Shown here one piece after another: positions 8,874 through 17,285 of a stretch of DNA of 54,394 bases. Where the stretch lies: the NCBI RefSeq assembly GCF_014204625.1, contig NZ_JACHLU010000022.1, forward strand, positions 1-54,394, read 5' to 3'. Made by a program: the position numbers and the translations under genes. Origin of the DNA: Gillisella vitis (GTDB lineage Bacteria > Pseudomonadota > Alphaproteobacteria > Rhizobiales > Rhizobiaceae). The notes beneath the pieces are model-generated. The model saw nothing but the letters and a program-made list of their open reading frames with translations, made no database searches and was not told the DNA's origin. How positions within the stretch are numbered: the first letter of the stretch is position 1; the number at the start of each line of letters is the position of its first letter.

Positions 8874-9923
8874 TTAAAGGCGGCGGATCGCGTCCAGCGA
8901 AATGGCCTCAAAGGTGGAGGGCTTGCCCGTGCCAGCGTTATAGCCGGTCACAGTGTGGGCCATGGTGAGAGAATTGAGAATGGCTTCTTCGGTTGCCTCG
9001 ATCACAGCTTCAAAAAGCGGCGAAACAACGTCATTGGAAAGCGCAACAGCATCGGAAATATCTTTGCGGCGTGGGGGTGTACGCCGAACAGACTCCGCTG
9101 TGGAAAAGGCCAAAGCATAATCGCCTGATCCATTGCTCAGGGCGGCACCCGTGCGGGCCAAACCACCAAAGCAGCGCTCGGCGAGACGCTTGAGATTGCG
9201 CGAACACAAAGGTGCATCGGTGGCGACAATCATCACAATCGAGCCGTCTTTGTCATGGCTCGCCTCTGCCTGATAAGGCTTTCCCGCCACCAGCAAATGG
9301 CCGCCGTAATTGGATTGGACAAGCACGCCCAGCGTATAGGTCTGCTTGCCCACCTTTACCCGCCGCGAGCTGGTGCCTATGCCGCCTTTGAGGCCAAAGG
9401 CAACCGTACCGCTGCCGGCACCAACAGCACCTTCTTGCACTGGCGCGGGACTGGCCGCATAAATTGCAGCCAAGACCTCATCCACACTGGGACGGGCAGC
9501 ACGAATATCATTGAGGCGGCTGTCATTGGTTTCGCCCACCACGGCATTCAGAGATGTAACACGCTCATTGCCGGGTTGCGAAAGAGTATAGTGGTTGATG
9601 GCCTCAATGGCACGGCCAACCGCCAGTGTATTTGTCAGTACAATCGGCGTCTCAATCTCGCCTAATTCAACAATCTGGGTGGTTCCGGCAAATTTGCCAA
9701 AACCGTTCAGCACGGCAACACCAGCAGGCACTTTATCCTGAAACAGATTGCCCCCATGGGGTAAAATCACGGTTGCCCCGGTACGGGTACGATCGCCTTC
9801 CATCAGGGTGACGTGGCCAACCGCCACGCCTGCCACATCCGTTATCCCATTCAGAGGGCCGATGGGATAATGTCCCAGTTGAATGCCCAGCTCTCTCAGC
9901 CGTGCTCGCGGATTTTCACTCAC
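8874..9923 (-). CDS. DmpA-type P1 family aminopeptidase
   Basis: The protein matches the DmpA/BapA family of N-terminal-nucleophile hydrolases, which remove N-terminal L-residues and cleave D-Ala amides and esters. The GAGSGTVAFGLKGGIGTSSR segment is the core signature. Gly-Ser in DGSIVMIVATDAP, about 122 residues before the C-terminus, fits the self-cleavage site that makes alpha and beta chains. The frame is open upstream to 10070, but that extension is translated dispersed repeat, so I place the start at GTG 9923 (349 residues), with only a weak ribosome site. The D-amino-acid transaminase gene follows 24 bases downstream. Confidence 0.85.
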   Translation of the reverse strand: MSENPRARLRELGIQLGHYPIGPLNGITDVAGVAVGHVTLMEGDRTRTGATVILPHGGNLFQDKVPAGVAVLNGFGKFAGTTQIVELGEIETPIVLTNTLAVGRAIEAINHYTLSQPGNERVTSLNAVVGETNDSRLNDIRAARPSVDEVLAAIYAASPAPVQEGAVGAGSGTVAFGLKGGIGTSSRRVKVGKQTYTLGVLVQSNYGGHLLVAGKPYQAEASHDKDGSIVMIVATDAPLCSRNLKRLAERCFGGLARTGAALSNGSGDYALAFSTAESVRRTPPRRKDISDAVALSNDVVSPLFEAVIEATEEAILNSLTMAHTVTGYNAGTGKPSTFEAISLDAIRRL

Positions 9924-9947
9924 GTCATGCCCCGCCAAACCACAAGT

Positions 9948-10046
9948 GTCTGTCAGGTTCAGATTGAACCAGACAGACTCATCTATTCTTTTGTTTTCGT
10001 TTGTCTTATCGGGAAAATCGGTTTCCGCTTTTCCCTGACAAACTCT
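9948..10046 (-). repeat. Dispersed repeat family I, copy A
   Basis: The element has two parts: a palindrome (GTCTGTCAGGTTCAGATTGA and its complement) and a segment with TTGTTTTCGTTTGTCTT, then GGTTTCCGCTTTTCCCTGACAAACTCTC. It lies about 70 bases past the stop codon of the NTF2-like gene and directly ahead of the P1 peptidase start. Other copies are at 50499-50600, 51961-52051 and, in part, 16088, 29847, 35127 and 45130. Confidence 0.9.
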
Positions 10047-10114
10047 CATTCGGCGGGACATTACGCCCATGCGCGGCAGAGATCACGATTAAAATGCAGA
10101 TATCCCCTTGGTTT

Positions 10115-10603
10115 TTACGGTTTTAATGCCGAATCCCAGTGCTCGTCTGCCTTGCCGTCCTGAAACCGCCAGCTATCAAACCAGGTTGTGGTGTAGGTCT
10201 TGGATGGATCTTTCGGATCTTTCACTTCACGCGGATAAGCCACGGTGACAATATCACCCTCTGCCACCACCGAGACAATCTTGGTTTTCATCTTCTCGGC
10301 CACAGGCGTCGGCTTGACCTTCAACACTTTGGTGAAATAATCGACCACACCTTGGCGACCCGACGCGGCATTCGGATTGTGCTGAATATAGCGCTCAGTC
10401 AGATATTCATCGGCACGATCCCATTGATTGGCTTCCAGCAACTCCTTGATGATTTTATAGGTCACCTGCTTGTTGCGGTTCAGCTCCGGGTCTTTGCTGG
10501 TAAACAGCGCATCGGGATTTTGCACCCCCACCACGGCTTCTTGCGCAAAAGCGCCTGTGACGAGCGTAAATGACGCGGCGAATGCCAAAACAAGCAATTT
10601 CAT
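10115..10603 (-). CDS. Secreted NTF2/SnoaL-like protein
   Basis: The 162-residue protein starts with a clear signal peptide (MKLLVLAFAASFTLVTGAFA, cut before QEAV). The mature part contains the SnoaL/NTF2-like pattern: LEANQWDRADEYLTERYIQHNP, then GRQGVVDYFTKVL, then strands with GDIVTVAY and a final WRFQDGKADEHWD. Proteins of this fold are small ligand-binding or isomerase-like domains, often with no known substrate. The gene stands alone: repeats lie on both sides and no operon partner is visible. The function is unknown beyond fold and export. Confidence 0.82.
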   Translation of the reverse strand: MKLLVLAFAASFTLVTGAFAQEAVVGVQNPDALFTSKDPELNRNKQVTYKIIKELLEANQWDRADEYLTERYIQHNPNAASGRQGVVDYFTKVLKVKPTPVAEKMKTKIVSVVAEGDIVTVAYPREVKDPKDPSKTYTTTWFDSWRFQDGKADEHWDSALKP

Positions 10604-10712
10604 AATACCATCCCATCAGGTCAGCGTTAAACTGCACCAGAGATAGAAGGAACCGATGCCTTTGCAAGATGGCACTTTTTTACCCCATAGGCAGCAAAAC
10701 CACACCAACTAA

Positions 10713-10772
10713 AGCATGTCGCGTTTTATTGTCCTCAATAAAACGATAACGTACATGCGAAAAAGAAAGAGC
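10713..10772. repeat. 60-base repeat with internal hairpin, copy 1
   Basis: This stretch is identical, as reverse complement, to 17286-17345. Its centre is a 10-base-pair hairpin with arms CGTTTTATTG and CAATAAAACG around TCCT, flanked by outer arms GCATGT/ACATGC. It belongs to a repeat type common between rhizobial genes. Confidence 0.93.
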
Positions 10773-10815
10773 TAAAGCCTGTCGCAGTGAATCCTATTCA
10801 CTGCGACAGGCTTTA
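10773..10815. repeat. Perfect 20-bp palindrome at the end of the CoA-transferase gene
   Basis: Twenty-base arms (starting TAAAGCCTGTCGCAGTGAAT) pair perfectly around CCT. The stop codon of the CoA-transferase gene (10813-10815) is the last triplet of the palindrome, so the hairpin begins at the stop and probably ends or stabilises the mRNA. A diverged relative lies at 45410-45444. Confidence 0.85.
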
Positions 10816-11970
10816 AGAGGCGTGGTCTGCCCTGGCAATTTCCGCCAGAATGTCTTGCCGATGCTCATCCAGCCGGGGTGAGCGACGGGCAATATTCAAG
10901 CTGGCATCGGAAAACACAATCGGGGTGCGAATGCCGGGCACGCCATCCGGGGTGATTTTCATGCCGCGAAAGGCAAATTGAGGATCGGCAAACAAATCCG
11001 CTACGCTGTTGATCGGGCCTGCCGGAACCGTTGCTGTCTCAAGAGCCGCCAACAGGTCATTGCGCTGGAATGTCCGGGTTCTGGCTTCCATCATCTCCGT
11101 CAGCGCAACTCTGTTGGCCACGCGGGCGGAATTGGTGGAAAATTCAGGCTTGCCTGCAATGCCATCCAGCCCCAGCACGGAGCAAAGCCGTGAAAACTGC
11201 CCATCATTGCCGCAAGCAATGATGATATGCCCGTCGGCCACCGGAAATGTCTGATAGGGGGCAATATTGGGATGGGCATTGCCCATGCGCTTGGGCGCAA
11301 TGCCCGATGCCGCATAGTTCATGGCCTGATTGGCCAGCACAGCCGACATGCAATCCAGCAAGGCCATATCAATAAACTGCCCCTGCCCCGTGCGTGCCCG
11401 CAAGGCAAGCGCCGCCTGAATGGCAATCACGCCATAGAGGCCTGTGAAAATATCGGCAAAGGCCACCCCGGTTTTCTGCGGTGGGCCATCAGGCTCGCCG
11501 GTCAGGTCCATAATGCCGCCCATGCCCTGAATCATGAAATCATAACCAGCGCGGTGGGCATAAGGCCCATCCTGGCCAAAGCCTGTGACCGAACAATAGA
11601 TCAGCCCCGGATTGGCTTGCTTCAGGCTTTGATAATCCAGCCCATATTTGGCAAGACCACCCACTTTGAAATTTTCAACCACCACATCGGCAGAAGCGAT
11701 CAACTGCCGCACCATTTGCTGATCTTCGGGTTTGGAAAAATCCGCCGCAATCGAGCGTTTGCCACGATTGCAGGCATGGAAATAGGCTGCGGATTGTTCT
11801 GCGCCGTCATCAATGAAGGGAGGGCCCCATTTGCGGGTGTCATCCCCTTCCGGGCTTTCCACCTTGATCACATCGGCACCCAGATCGGCCAGCGTCTGGC
11901 CAATCCATGGACCCGCCAGAATGCGGGCAAGCTCAATGACTTTCAATCCGGCAAGCGGTGCCTCGGACAT
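10813..11970 (-). CDS. Class III CoA-transferase, likely succinyl-CoA:glutarate type
   Basis: This is a CaiB/BaiF family protein of 385 residues. The N-terminal LKVIELARILAGPWIGQTLADLGADVIKVE is diagnostic, and Asp173 in VAFADIFTGLYG is in the place of the catalytic aspartate that carries the acyl group. The family shuttles CoA between acids in the cytoplasm. Its partner gene, 23 bases upstream, encodes glutaryl-CoA dehydrogenase, so the likely job is activation of glutarate with succinyl-CoA (GcdG/SUGCT role) during lysine or glutarate breakdown. The assignment to glutarate rests on context; the family alone does not prove it. Confidence 0.85.
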   Translation of the reverse strand: MSEAPLAGLKVIELARILAGPWIGQTLADLGADVIKVESPEGDDTRKWGPPFIDDGAEQSAAYFHACNRGKRSIAADFSKPEDQQMVRQLIASADVVVENFKVGGLAKYGLDYQSLKQANPGLIYCSVTGFGQDGPYAHRAGYDFMIQGMGGIMDLTGEPDGPPQKTGVAFADIFTGLYGVIAIQAALALRARTGQGQFIDMALLDCMSAVLANQAMNYAASGIAPKRMGNAHPNIAPYQTFPVADGHIIIACGNDGQFSRLCSVLGLDGIAGKPEFSTNSARVANRVALTEMMEARTRTFQRNDLLAALETATVPAGPINSVADLFADPQFAFRGMKITPDGVPGIRTPIVFSDASLNIARRSPRLDEHRQDILAEIARADHAS

Positions 11971-11993
11971 GGTGATGCTTCCTGCTTCAATGA

Positions 11994-13169
11994 TCAGAAA
12001 AAGGCCTGAATGCCAGTTTGTGCGCGGCCCAAAATCAGGGCGTGCACATCATGGGTGCCTTCATAGGTATTGACCGTTTCAAGGTTCTGAGCATGGCGCA
12101 TGACGTGATATTCAATCTGAATACCATTGCCGCCGTGCATGTCGCGGGCCATGCGGGCAATATCCAGCGCCTTGCCGCAATTGTTGCGCTTGATGATCGA
12201 AATCATCTCAGGTGCCATTTTATGCTCGTCCATCAACCGGCCAACCCGCAAAGAGGCCTGCAAGCCAAGAGCAATTTCAGTCTGCATATCGGCCAGCTTC
12301 TTCTGATAGAGCTGCATGCCCGCCAGCGGCTTGCCAAACTGGTGACGATCCAGGCCATATTGACGCGCCCGGGACCAGCAATCTTCAGCGGCACCCATAA
12401 CGCCCCAGGAAATGCCATAGCGCGCCCGGTTGAGGCAGCCAAACGGACCTTTCAGACCAGAAACGCCCGGAAGCAGCGCATCTTCGCCCACGTCCACGCT
12501 ATCCATGACGATTTCGCCAGTGATCGAAGCACGAAGCGACAGCTTTCCGCCGATTTTCGGCGCAGACAGACCCTTCATGCCTTTTTCCAGCACAAAGCCA
12601 CGGATGGCGCCATCATGAGCCTCGGACTTGGCCCAGACCACAAACACATCGGCAATCGGCGCGTTGGAAATCCACATCTTTGATCCGCGCAGACGATAGC
12701 CACCCTCGATTTTCTCGGCACGGGTTTTCATGCCGCCCGGGTCAGAGCCAGCATCCGGCTCGGTCAGGCCAAAACAGCCGATCAATTCGCCAGACACCAG
12801 ACCGGGCAGATATTTGTCCTTCTGCTCTTCAGAGCCATAGGCAAAAATCGGATAGATCACCAATGAGGATTGTACACTCATCATCGAGCGAAAACCGGAA
12901 TCAACCCGCTCCACTTCGCGGGCCACCAGCCCGTAAGCGGTATAATTTGCGCCGGCCGCGCCATATTTCTCTGGCAAGGTCACGCCAAGCAGCCCTGCCT
13001 TGCCCATCAGCGGAAACAGATCCCGATCCGTGGTCTCATGCAGATACATATCTTCTACGCGCGGAGCCAGTTCGGCCTTGGCAAAGGCGCTCGCAGCATC
13101 GCGGATCATCCGCTCCTCTTCGCTCAACTGCTCTTCCAGCAAAAAGGGATCGTCCCACACAAAGCTCAT
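11994..13169 (-). CDS. gcdH: Glutaryl-CoA dehydrogenase
   Basis: The 391-residue acyl-CoA dehydrogenase would oxidise and decarboxylate glutaryl-CoA to crotonyl-CoA using FAD and electron-transfer flavoprotein. Family features are GCFGLTEPDAGSDPGGM (FAD site), the long RARYGISWGVMGAAEDC helix and the C-terminal NTYEGTHDVHALILGRAQTG with catalytic Glu370. The ATG at 13169 gives the usual start MSFVWDDPF; a 20-codon upstream extension lies in the regulatory region. The CoA-transferase gene follows in the same operon and a LysR regulator is divergent, the arrangement known for glutarate utilisation in pseudomonads. Confidence 0.94.
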   Translation of the reverse strand: MSFVWDDPFLLEEQLSEEERMIRDAASAFAKAELAPRVEDMYLHETTDRDLFPLMGKAGLLGVTLPEKYGAAGANYTAYGLVAREVERVDSGFRSMMSVQSSLVIYPIFAYGSEEQKDKYLPGLVSGELIGCFGLTEPDAGSDPGGMKTRAEKIEGGYRLRGSKMWISNAPIADVFVVWAKSEAHDGAIRGFVLEKGMKGLSAPKIGGKLSLRASITGEIVMDSVDVGEDALLPGVSGLKGPFGCLNRARYGISWGVMGAAEDCWSRARQYGLDRHQFGKPLAGMQLYQKKLADMQTEIALGLQASLRVGRLMDEHKMAPEMISIIKRNNCGKALDIARMARDMHGGNGIQIEYHVMRHAQNLETVNTYEGTHDVHALILGRAQTGIQAFF

Positions 13170-13261
13170 GGTAAACCTCGACACATTTGTTTCTGCTGCA
13201 TAGTTTTGCATTGATGCGACAATCTGCAAAACGATGTTTACGAAACAAGGTATGAGAGTTA

Positions 13262-13276
13262 TTCATAGCTGATGAA
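13262..13276 (+). promoter_or_regulatory. Possible LysR-type box at the regulator start codon
   Basis: TTCAT-AGCTG-ATGAA is a perfect 5-base dyad of the T-N11-A form recognised by LysR proteins. It overlaps the ATG at 13272 of the LysR gene, so binding could repress its own translation start region or control the divergent gcdH promoter. Only one such dyad is obvious. Confidence 0.4.
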
Positions 13277-14186
13277 ATATCTACAACGTCGTCTGTTACC
13301 CTCAACAACCGCACTGGTCACTCTGGACTCTGTGGCGCGACTGGGCAGTTTTTCTGCGGCAGCCGCAGAGCTCAACCTCACTCAAGGGGCGATCAGCCGT
13401 CAAATTCTGGCGCTGGAACAACAGCTTGGCGTGCAACTGTTTGTGCGCAACGGTCGGGGCGTTGCCCTGACAGCCACAGGAGAAGCATTTCATAAAACCG
13501 TTCAAAGCGCCCTGTCGCTTCTTCAGGATGCCTCGCTGGAAGCCATGACCGGCTCGGAAGACAGCCGATTGAATATCGCCATTCTGCCCACCTTTGGCAC
13601 GCGCTGGCTCTTGCCGCGCATTTCAAGTTTTGTGGCCCGCTATCCGCATATCAATCTGAATTTTGCCACCCGCATCGGCCAGTTTGATTTTGATACGGAG
13701 CAACTGGACGCCGCCATTCATATTGGCAAGCCCAATTGGCCACGTGCCACCAGCACCTTCTTGATGGATGAAACCGTAGCTCCGGTCTGTAGCCCCGCTT
13801 TCCTCAAAACCCATAGCATTGCTGACCAGGAGGCGCTGGCAACACTGCCACTCATCCAGATGAAATCACGGCCGCTGGCCTGGGATCACTGGTTTGCAAG
13901 CCTTGGCATCAAGGCAACGCCCTCAGCCACCATGGGGTTTGAGCAATTCATGAATGTGGCGCAGGCCTGTATTGCCGGGCTTGGCGTCGCCCTCATGCCT
14001 TTGTTTTTAATCAAGCCTGAACTGGAAAGCGGCCAATTGGTGATGGCGTCAAAGCACACAGTCAAAAGCCAGAGCAATTATTATCTGGTCTCGCCCGCTG
14101 ACAAACATCCCTCCAAGCCGCTGATCGCCTTTTCACAATGGCTGCTTCAGGAAGTTGAGACCTTTCGTGCCACCGAGGCTGCTTGA
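13272..14186 (+). CDS. LysR-family regulator, probable glutarate regulator
   Basis: The 304-residue protein has the N-terminal winged helix-turn-helix of LysR proteins (FSAAAAELNLTQGAISRQILALEQQLGVQLF, residues about 27-57), then a substrate-binding domain. The pattern is closest to the GcvA subgroup. It is transcribed away from gcdH and the CoA-transferase gene, with about 100 bases between, so control of that operon is likely, as with GcdR in other bacteria. The effector may be glutarate, but that is inference. Its stop codon abuts the stop of the convergent DUF922 gene with no room for a terminator. Confidence 0.87.
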   Translation: MKYLQRRLLPSTTALVTLDSVARLGSFSAAAAELNLTQGAISRQILALEQQLGVQLFVRNGRGVALTATGEAFHKTVQSALSLLQDASLEAMTGSEDSRLNIAILPTFGTRWLLPRISSFVARYPHINLNFATRIGQFDFDTEQLDAAIHIGKPNWPRATSTFLMDETVAPVCSPAFLKTHSIADQEALATLPLIQMKSRPLAWDHWFASLGIKATPSATMGFEQFMNVAQACIAGLGVALMPLFLIKPELESGQLVMASKHTVKSQSNYYLVSPADKHPSKPLIAFSQWLLQEVETFRATEAA

Positions 14187-14798
14187 TCAGCCTCCATTCA
14201 CCAACGCCAGAATAAGCTGCTGTATCGGGCCACCGGGTGCCATTTCCGTCTGTTCGAACGCCCGGTCACGGTCGCGCTTGCGATCCGAAATCACCCCCAG
14301 TCGCCGGGTTAGCTCGGCTCTGATCTTCTGGCATTTCGGATCATCCTGCACCGTCAAACCAACGCTCTGCGCCTCGATTTCCCGCACCATCTGCTTGATG
14401 TGTTCACCATGAACCCGCTCATGACGTTCAACGCCATTCAAAAACACGGCCCAATTGCCGCGCACCGGCTGGGGCAGAGCCGTGGACGCCTTTGGCAGCG
14501 TATAGGTGATCACCAAGGTCGGCACAGCGCTGACAAGCGAGCAGCCATTGCCTTGCGGCACGTACTGGCGCTTCCATGTCAATTTGAACGTTGTATGGGC
14601 AATGGCCCGCACGGTGCCCGCAATCACCGGAGATTTTTCTCCAATCGAACTGTAAAGTTGAGGACCAGTCTGGCCGGATACAGCATAGGTAGAAATACGC
14701 TCCGACATTGATTGCGCTGCACAATTTTGAATATAAAATACAGAAATGATAAACAACAAAATACCAATGACATTCCTGGAAATAAAAATAATCGCCAT
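14187..14798 (-). CDS. Exported DUF922 protein, putative zinc protease
   Basis: The protein begins with a hydrophobic export signal (MAIIFISRNVIGILLFIISV, then NCAAQS). The mature part holds the DUF922 pattern, with a visible HExxH motif at His126-Glu-Arg-Val-His130 (ERHERVHGEH), which would bind zinc in the cell envelope. Substrates of this family are unknown. The start is uncertain: ATGs at 14831 and 14897 are also in frame, and none has a convincing ribosome site. The first 100 bases and the region upstream are very AT-rich compared with the neighbours, which may signal acquisition or a special promoter. It converges on the LysR gene. Confidence 0.72.
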   Translation of the reverse strand: MAIIFISRNVIGILLFIISVFYIQNCAAQSMSERISTYAVSGQTGPQLYSSIGEKSPVIAGTVRAIAHTTFKLTWKRQYVPQGNGCSLVSAVPTLVITYTLPKASTALPQPVRGNWAVFLNGVERHERVHGEHIKQMVREIEAQSVGLTVQDDPKCQKIRAELTRRLGVISDRKRDRDRAFEQTEMAPGGPIQQLILALVNGG

Positions 14799-15119
14799 AT
14801 CAATATTGATAAATAAAAATCTATAAACCATAAGAATATTTATCCATTTTCCTGATTCACATGAAGCAATTTTATCTAAGAAAATACATATAATCATTAA
14901 TTCAATAAATCAACCATCGGACGCATTGAATTTAGACATATAAAATATGAAATTTCGTCATTGCACCAAAGGATTAACACGATTAGAATGTTATGTGTCT
15001 GGTGCGTCGATCCCGATGAAGGTTTCAGCCGGGTTTGGATCGATGCATCAGGGGTAAGGGCGTGACTTGGATTTGATCCAAATCGATTTTCGAAAAGCGG
15101 TCGCAAGGAGAATGCTGCA
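14799..15119. other. AT-rich divergent intergenic region
   Basis: About 320 bases between the divergent DUF922 and PhyH genes. The left part (to about 14960) is strikingly AT-rich with runs of A and T. Near 15069-15085 there is a small dyad (GATTTGATCCAAATC). AAGGAG at about 15106 is the ribosome site for the PhyH gene. I see no ORF or RNA gene here; both promoters must lie within it. Confidence 0.5.
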
Positions 15120-16079
15120 ATGCATGACGCCACAACACAGCCACAAGACCTCGAATCTATTGCGCGAAACGGAAGTGCACTCCGCCGTATGGCCGTTCGC
15201 ATCCCCACCTATCTGGCCGATATTCGTGAGAACCCTGCCTGGTTGCCCATGTTCATGCTGGCCAGAACGCTGCCTGGACGTCGCCTGCACTGGTTAACGG
15301 CACGCAGACACCAACAACAGACATTACCGTCACAAAGCATGTTTGAAGTATCCGCCACATCCGCCATACAGGCCCTGAAGCGTGACGGAATTTTCACAGG
15401 CCTCCAGCTTCCCACAGCCATTCATGAAGACATTTATCAGCACGCCCTCAACACGCCCTGCTTTGGCAATTTTGATCGCAAGCTGGAGTTCAAGGCAACA
15501 GAACACGCTGACGCAGAGAAACATTATGGCCGTTCAATTTTGAGTGGTCATCTGTTTGAGCGTATTCTCAGCTGCGATGCCGCGGTTTCTGTGCAAAAAG
15601 ATCCACTTTTGATAGACATTGCCAAGAATTATCTGGGTGCCGAAGCCAGACTCATCACCACACGGGTGTGGTGGAGTTTTCCAACCGCCGCAACGGAAAA
15701 AGACAGCAGCATGGCATCCCTTGGCAAATTTCACTTCGATCTCGATGACTGGAGAATGTTGAAATTCTTTTTCAATATCAACAGCGTCGATGAGGGAACC
15801 GGCCCGCATGTGTTTGTGCGGGGCAGCCATCGCCGCCGCAGCCTGAAGCATCAGTACACGCTTCTGGTGGGTCATCCTGCCGAAGAAGTCCTGGGCTATT
15901 ACGGCAAAGACAGCGCTGTCACACTCACAGGGCCTGCGGGGTCAGGCTTTGTAGAAGACCCCTTTGGCTTCCATATGGGCACTGTGCCAACCACAACCCC
16001 TCGCCTGATGATGGAGGTTGGCTTTGGCGTCTCAAAACCATCCAAACGCCGTTTTCATGGTGAGCCAATCCTTCGCTAA
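15120..16079 (+). CDS. Phytanoyl-CoA dioxygenase-like (PhyH) protein
   Basis: This 319-residue protein shows the facial triad of Fe(II)/2-oxoglutarate oxygenases in the PhyH arrangement. His205-Phe-Asp207 (KFHFDLDDW) supplies two ligands, His285 (FGFHMGTVP) the third, and Arg295 (TPRLMMEV) should bind the 2-oxoglutarate carboxylate. Bacterial relatives hydroxylate small molecules or amino acids, so the substrate cannot be read from sequence. The first 70 residues form an arginine-rich non-catalytic extension. AAGGAG lies 9 bases ahead of the ATG. It is followed by a repeat remnant and then the convergent pentapeptide-repeat gene. No biosynthetic neighbours give a clue. Confidence 0.82.
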   Translation: MHDATTQPQDLESIARNGSALRRMAVRIPTYLADIRENPAWLPMFMLARTLPGRRLHWLTARRHQQQTLPSQSMFEVSATSAIQALKRDGIFTGLQLPTAIHEDIYQHALNTPCFGNFDRKLEFKATEHADAEKHYGRSILSGHLFERILSCDAAVSVQKDPLLIDIAKNYLGAEARLITTRVWWSFPTAATEKDSSMASLGKFHFDLDDWRMLKFFFNINSVDEGTGPHVFVRGSHRRRSLKHQYTLLVGHPAEEVLGYYGKDSAVTLTGPAGSGFVEDPFGFHMGTVPTTTPRLMMEVGFGVSKPSKRRFHGEPILR

Positions 16080-16087
16080 AGCATCGG

Positions 16088-16135
16088 CCGAAAAGCGGAA
16101 ACCGGTTTTTCCGAAAAGACAACCGAAAACAGAGG
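16088..16135 (+). repeat. Dispersed repeat family I, partial copy F
   Basis: The core GCGGAAACCGGTTTTTCCGAAAAGACAACCGAAAAC, in part, matches the second half of family I. The palindromic half is missing. It starts about 9 bases after the PhyH stop codon. Confidence 0.75.
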
Positions 16136-16207
16136 AATCTCTGAAACCGCGCTCCCTTCCCTTCTGGGGAGGGCGTTTCTTTTTGTCATGTATCATGAAA
16201 ACGGCAA

Positions 16208-16933
16208 TCATTCGGCCTGACACGGCCAGTCTGGCGAAGGCACCAAACCGGCTGGCAGCCGCGTCTTGCTGTCTCCGCAGGCCAGATCGACCTGATCCTG
16301 CTTCAAACCCTTGGCCGTTGACAGATCGACCCCTTCAATGCGTGTGCGAAACATGAAGGCCTCATCAAAATCGACCGTGCCGTCAAGACGCGCATTATTC
16401 AAATTGACCCGCGACATGTTGGCCAGCTTGAATTTACTCCCGGTCAGGATGGCTTTTTCAAAATTCACCCGGCCCAGTTCAGCCTTGGTAAAATCAGCAC
16501 CGGCCAGATTGGCCCCTCTCAGGCTGACGCGCTGCATTTCAGCAGACACGAAGGTGGCATCCACCGCAGACATATGGGACATCTCGCTGCGATAGGCTTC
16601 GATACGATCAAACCTTGCCCCGTCCGCCTTTGAGCCTGCAAGCAAAGTGCGAATCAAGGTTGCTTTTTCCAGATCAGCAGATTGCAGATTGGCATTGCTC
16701 AAATCCGTGAAACTCAAATCCGCATCGTAGAGATTGGAATTTTGCAAATTGCTGCCCCCGAGCATCAGTTGGCGCTTATAGCAGCCGGACCAATCCACCT
16801 TGCTGTCTGGACTGCTACGGCAATCGCCGGCATGGGCCAGCACAACAGACAGAGGCGACAATGCCACCAGGAGCATCAGGACAAGTGCCCGACGGCTGGC
16901 TGTTTTCATCCGCTGCAACAATCGGCATATCAT
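16208..16933 (-). CDS. Exported pentapeptide-repeat protein
   Basis: After a signal peptide (RRALVLMLLVALSPLSVVLAHAG) the protein has repeated A(D/N)Lxx units, for example GSNLQNSNLYDADLSFTDLS, NLQSADLEKATL, SLRGANLAGADFTKAEL and NLNNARLDG. They run for roughly 150 residues and form a right-handed quadrilateral beta-helix. Two cysteine pairs flank it (CRSSPDSKVDWSGC and CGDSK...PC). Such proteins may act as scaffolds in the envelope; the role is unknown. I chose the ATG at 16933, which has AGGAGG 13 bases upstream; 16909 is an alternative and 17041 seems too long. It is a single gene, convergent with PhyH. Confidence 0.8.
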   Translation of the reverse strand: MICRLLQRMKTASRRALVLMLLVALSPLSVVLAHAGDCRSSPDSKVDWSGCYKRQLMLGGSNLQNSNLYDADLSFTDLSNANLQSADLEKATLIRTLLAGSKADGARFDRIEAYRSEMSHMSAVDATFVSAEMQRVSLRGANLAGADFTKAELGRVNFEKAILTGSKFKLANMSRVNLNNARLDGTVDFDEAFMFRTRIEGVDLSTAKGLKQDQVDLACGDSKTRLPAGLVPSPDWPCQAE

Positions 16934-17285
16934 TCTCAAAACCAACCCCTCCTGCGCGTGCATCATGCGCACCGCGCTGTATCTGGACCCCTGCAATGAA
17001 CACAACCTCTCGCTTTGTCTTTGCAAAGAAACTCTATACATTCTTAGAGTTTTGCTTACCCCATCCTTGCGTCACCGTATATAAACCGCTGATGAAATTT
17101 GCGGCTCGAGTTTTGCTGCACCCCGTCAAAGCCAAAGCCTACATCATCATCATTGGCAAACCCAGACGTGGCCGCAAAAATGTGATAGCATGTGATCATG
17201 CTTCATCCTCGCCGAATTATGGACTGTAAGAGGCTCGATAAAAGCGCATCTATTGCACTGACGCATTCACTTCGTTCATGGTTTC

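Noticed and set aside
9924..10070. N-terminal extension of the P1 aminopeptidase
   Set aside because: It is the translation of dispersed repeat copy A; the same peptide appears wherever the repeat is open in that frame. The GTG at 9923 gives a normal family length.
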